From NCBI GenBank assembly GCA_947624485.1, contig CANQKM010000003.1, positions 1-64,000 of the forward strand: 64,000 nucleotides of DNA. The letters are read 5' to 3'. Of the stretch, positions 63,447 to 64,000 are shown one piece after another (position 1 is the first letter of the stretch; the number at the start of each line of letters is the position of its first letter). A program made the position numbers and the translations under genes. Origin of the DNA: an uncultured Clostridia bacterium (GTDB taxonomy: Bacteria; Bacillota; Clostridia; UBA1381). The notes under the pieces are model-generated. The model worked only from the letters and a program-made list of their open reading frames with translations, ran no database searches and was not told the DNA's origin.

Positions 63447-64000
63447 ATGGCAGAGTACAAATTTGACACAGTAAAGGTAAGAGGAGGCTACAATTCTCGG
63501 GAACATAACAATTCGGTAGCTGTTCCGATATACGCGACAGCAGCATATGATTTTGATGGTTATGACCATTTTAACAGAATACGCGCCGGTGCTGAGTTAG
63601 GGTATCTTTATACGCGAGTTGCTAATCCGACGGTGGCTGTTCTTGAAGCGAGGGTCGCAGCGTTAGACGGTGGTGTGGCAGCAATCGGACTTGCATCAGG
63701 TATGGCGGCTGTCAGCTATTCAATATTGGCGGTGACAGGAGGGAATGGCAGAATTCTCTCAACAAAGCAGATTTACGGCGGCTCATTTGATCTCGAAAAC
63801 GATCTGTTCCCTTCACTTGGAGTTGATTTTGATTTGATAAGTCATAAAAGCTCTCCGGATGAATGGGAAGCAAATATAAAAGAAGATACGAAGGCAATAT
63901 TTGTAGAAAGCATTTCTAACCCGGGCGCAAAGCTGCTTGACATAGATGCTCTCGCGGAGCTTGCACACAGTCATGGTATTCCTCTTATTGTGGATAATAC
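63447..64000 (+). CDS. O-acetylhomoserine sulfhydrylase-type PLP enzyme (3' end outside window)
   Basis: 185 residues before the window ends. ATG 63447 has AGGAGG at 63431-63436. YKFDTVKVRGGY, PIYATAAYDFDGYDHFNR, GYLYTRVANPTVAVLE, ASGMAAVSYSI and FVESISNPGAKLLDI mark the Cys/Met metabolism PLP family, most like O-acetylhomoserine aminocarboxypropyltransferase/cysteine synthase. The PLP lysine lies beyond the window. It makes homocysteine (or cysteine) from the acetylated precursor and sulfide. Divergent from the glutamate-cysteine ligase operon, giving a sulfur-amino-acid and thiol locus. Confidence 0.88.
   Translation, partial: MAEYKFDTVKVRGGYNSREHNNSVAVPIYATAAYDFDGYDHFNRIRAGAELGYLYTRVANPTVAVLEARVAALDGGVAAIGLASGMAAVSYSILAVTGGNGRILSTKQIYGGSFDLENDLFPSLGVDFDLISHKSSPDEWEANIKEDTKAIFVESISNPGAKLLDIDALAELAHSHGIPLIVDN

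Overview
The window looks like the chromosome of a gut-type Clostridia (Firmicutes). The reasons are AGGAGG-type ribosome binding sites with ATG/TTG/GTG starts, Tn916-type integrases, TnpV, a MobV relaxase, WYL and LysR regulators, and secreted proteins carrying copper-amine-oxidase-like stalk domains. Composition is mosaic: about 1-21,000 is AT-rich and mobile or defence-like, about 21,100-40,900 is GC-richer with long secreted enzymes, and 40,900-64,000 is mixed. No rRNA, tRNA or CRISPR array was seen.

Region 1 (1-5.4 kb): the end of an ATPase with a nuclease-like C-terminus, then a restriction-modification pair in which nuclease and methylase are fused (BcgI-like) and the specificity gene is cut by one in-frame stop, then a DUF6414-like gene. 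Region 2 (5.4-10.9 kb): a compact mobilizable element with a candidate oriT, sigma factor, XRE regulator, MobV relaxase, a small protein and an intact tyrosine integrase. Region 3 (10.9-21 kb): a second element with a broken mobC, a DUF4209/HEPN-like protein, two XRE regulators, a four-gene lipid-metabolism operon (AMP-dependent ligase, YiiX-like hydrolase, zinc phospholipase C-like protein, PlsC-like acyltransferase), xis and a frameshifted integrase. The two elements share end sequences and arm-type repeats, so they look like tandem insertions.

Region 4 (21.1-40.9 kb): one long minus-strand block of secreted esterases, DUF362-flavodoxin fusions, a 1290-residue CMD-cupin-carboxylesterase fusion, LarE, a permease, and cytoplasmic redox enzymes (Fe-alcohol dehydrogenase, aldo/keto reductase, flavin reductase, flavodoxin) next to a LysR regulator. 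Two near-identical palindromes sit at the same distance from two matched promoters and probably define the LysR regulon. Region 5 (41.6-50.6 kb): a WYL-regulator island with a PD-(D/E)XK protein, a phosphatase-loop-like protein, a CbxX-type AAA+ ATPase, a glycosylase-like protein and an unknown partner. A TGTAC-N8-GTACA palindrome recurs across the island, so it behaves like a regulon and may be an undescribed defence or stress system.

Region 6 (50.7-64 kb): mobile-element debris (TnpV, DUF6809, a MobA/L stub), an AraC regulator divergent from a 1471-residue secreted beta-helix protein, a recombination scar joining two convergent genes, acetyltransferases, and a thiol cluster (two different glutamate-cysteine ligase-type genes plus a class II amidotransferase) divergent from an O-acetylhomoserine sulfhydrylase-type gene preceded by a terminator-like leader hairpin.
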